A stretch of DNA of 64,000 nucleotides from Actinoplanes aureus. Its GTDB lineage: Bacteria > Actinomycetota > Actinomycetes > Mycobacteriales > Micromonosporaceae. Shown here piece after piece: positions 62,759-64,000 of the stretch. Below the pieces are notes generated by a model. The model was not told where the DNA came from, ran no database searches, and saw only the letters and a program-made list of their open reading frames with translations. Made by a program: the position numbers and the translations under genes. The DNA lies in contig NZ_JADQTO010000007.1 of NCBI RefSeq assembly GCF_015704865.1, positions 62,001 through 126,000 of the forward strand. The letters run 5' to 3'. Every line of letters begins with the position of its first letter. The first letter of the stretch is position 1.

Positions 62759-63333
62759 TGACTGCACGCCGTATCGACCAGATCTGGCTCTTCGGTGGGC
62801 TGGCCCTGATCGCCCTGCTCATCGCCGGTGGCTGGTTCATGCTGATCAGCCCGAAGTACGCCGACGAGGCCAAGGCCCAGGCGGACACCCAGGACACCAC
62901 GATCCAACTGAACAAGGCGAAGAACGGCTTCCGCGCTCTCAAGGACGAGACCGCGAAGCTCGACGAGTACACCGAGCAGCTCGCCGAATACCAGGCGGCG
63001 CTGCCGGTGGCCAGCAAGACCAACGGCATCCCGGACTTCCTGAAGCAGCTGCAGACCATGGGCACCAAGCTGGACGTCGAGGTCAGCGGCTACAGCGCCT
63101 CGGCGGAGGAGGACTCCAAGGACCTGACCACCATCACCGCGCTGCCGATCACGCTCAACGTAGAGGGCGACGTGGAGAGGGTCAGCAAGTTCATCAAGCA
63201 GCTCCAGACGACCCAGCCGCGGGCCGTACTGATCGACAGCGGCAACCTCGCGATCGACGACGAAGACAGGGCGACGCTGTCACTGTCGCTCAACGCGTAC
63301 GTCACCTCGACCGAGACCGAAGACATCAGCTGA
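62758..63333 (+). CDS. pilO: Type IV pilus assembly protein PilO
   Basis: Partner of PilN in the alignment complex; 191 residues. It has a short cytoplasmic start, one membrane helix (IWLFGGLALIALLIAGGWFM), a coiled coil (ALKDETAKLDEYTEQLAEYQ) and a ferredoxin-like domain ending LSLSLNAYVTS. The ATG at 62758 lies in the TGATG junction with pilN. The cluster ends here: no PilP or secretin PilQ follows, as expected for a cell without an outer membrane. Confidence 0.88.
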   Translation: MTARRIDQIWLFGGLALIALLIAGGWFMLISPKYADEAKAQADTQDTTIQLNKAKNGFRALKDETAKLDEYTEQLAEYQAALPVASKTNGIPDFLKQLQTMGTKLDVEVSGYSASAEEDSKDLTTITALPITLNVEGDVERVSKFIKQLQTTQPRAVLIDSGNLAIDDEDRATLSLSLNAYVTSTETEDIS

Positions 63334-63345
63334 ACTCCTGCTTCA

Positions 63346-63372
63346 CGGCCGGGCCCCGATGGGGCCCGGCCG
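63346..63372 (+). terminator. Terminator of the pilus cluster
   Basis: CGGCCGGGCCCC and GGGGCCCGGCCG form a perfect 12-bp stem with a 3-nt loop, 12 bp after the pilO stop. There is no clear T-run, but the stem is very stable. Confidence 0.85.
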
Positions 63373-63396
63373 CTGCTGTCGGTGATGTGATGCACG

Positions 63397-63797
63397 GTGA
63401 GCCGGAGCACCGAGGACACCAACCGCCGCATGCTGCGGGCTCGCGACGCGATGGACCGGGCGTACGCCGAGCCCCTGGACGTCCCGGCGCTGGCCCGCAT
63501 CGCTCACGTGTCGCCAACACACTTCACCCGCACGTTCCGCGCCACGTTCGGCGAGACACCACATCGCTACCTGCAACGACGCCGGGTCGAGCTGGCCATG
63601 TACCTGCTCCGGGAAACCGACCTGAGCGTGACGGAGATCTGCTTCGGCAGCCTGGGTACGTTAAAAACTACGAGACACTGCTCGCCCGCGGCGTCGAGTT
63701 CACCGAAGAACCCGCCGAACGTCCGTACGGAATCGACTGCGCCCTCCGCGACCCCTTCGGCAACCTAATCCGATTCACACAGCCCAAGACCGAATAA
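63397..63797 (+). pseudogene. Fused remnant of an AraC regulator and a VOC/glyoxalase gene
   Basis: From the GTG at 63397 the frame codes the first AraC helix-turn-helix (VPALARIAHVSPTHFTRTFR) and GETPHRYLQRRRVELAMYLL, then stops matching after DLSVTEICFGSLGT. From about 63660, the frame one base earlier codes NYETLLARGVEFTEEPAERP to DPFGNLIRFTQPKTE, the C-terminal half of a VOC protein of the kind often encoded beside such regulators. A deletion seems to have joined the two genes near 63655-63665, out of frame. Neither part can be functional as a full protein, though a lone HTH of about 85 residues could be made. Confidence 0.8.
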
Positions 63798-63800
63798 AGC

Positions 63801-64000
63801 GCCCGATGCGCGAGCCAAGCGAGACCGTAGGGCCACCAAAGCCCGATGCGCGAAGCGCGAGCCACCGGAAAAGCGAGACCGTCGCACCAAGCGCGCCCAC
63901 CGTAACGCGGGGTTTCCGGGGGCTCGGCCCCCGGAGCAGAAATGACGAGGGCGACCTGGGTCCGCGCTTTCCGCGGACACAGATCGCCAATTCGCACTCG
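63801..64000. other. Terminal non-coding segment with direct repeats and hairpins
   Basis: GCCCGATGCGCGA and AAGCGAGACCGT occur twice (from about 63802 and 63841). CCGGGGGC-TCG-GCCCCCGG at 63916-63934 and GTCCGCG-CTTTC-CGCGGAC at 63960-63978 are perfect hairpins. Open frames here are short and repetitive, and no gene is recognised before the window ends. Confidence 0.6.

Overview
The window is about 70% GC and reads as chromosome of a filamentous actinobacterium, most likely a member of the Micromonosporaceae such as Actinoplanes. The grounds are the codon use, GTG and TTG starts, ATGA-coupled operons, the FxSxx-COOH peptide system, the GAF-PP2C and GGDEF/EAL proteins, and a gene block (clpS, DUF2017, mec, cysO, cysM, cAMP-phosphodiesterase-like MBL protein, rph, rdgB) collinear with the one I recall from Mycobacterium tuberculosis. 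The genus is inference. I see no rRNA, tRNA, CRISPR array, integrase or intact transposase.

Layout. 1-7588: histidine utilisation operon (RpiR/SIS regulator cut by the window edge, hutU, an M20 amidohydrolase likely standing in for HutG, hutF, two micro-ORFs, hutI, hutH), with most junctions overlapping. 7607-14434: the conserved minus-strand housekeeping block, including the CysO/CysM/Mec cysteine pathway. It carries a glycosyltransferase not expected there. 14552-18199: NAD salvage (pncB, pncA), two GNAT acetyltransferases and a small hydrolase. 18200-19290: 1.1 kb without genes, filled by two minisatellite arrays. 19291-28779: MFS exporter, ctaD, flavin monooxygenase, VOC protein, AraC and MarR regulators, a LigD-like phosphoesterase with a dead ligase domain, a cupin, and a PAS/EAL protein.

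29118-46400 is accessory in character: a 1521-residue helicase-nuclease with an internal repeat linker, an SDR, a 112-bp imperfect palindrome, a six-unit 55-bp array, an unknown protein, a 1.1-kb non-coding stretch with a perfect 16-bp hairpin, a YbaB-like protein, a compact SF1 helicase with a beta-family protein and a Prim-Pol, a GAF/PP2C phosphatase, and a two-gene operon of a Cas4-like iron-sulfur nuclease with a protein of unknown function.

46815-52649 holds the most distinctive system: a 62-residue FxSxx-COOH peptide precursor directly followed by a stand-alone HExxH peptide-modification enzyme with no radical SAM partner in view. A convergent NB-ARC/TPR protein of the FxSxx-associated type lies 1.7 kb downstream, with an altered P-loop. 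52742-55366 holds a STAS protein, an MFS transporter and a GlxA-type regulator.

55436-63333 is a complete monoderm type IV pilus cluster (pilB, pilT, pilC, pilA, pilD, pilM, pilN, pilO), with a strong hairpin after the major pilin and a terminator at the end. The window closes with a fused remnant of an AraC gene and a glyoxalase-like gene.
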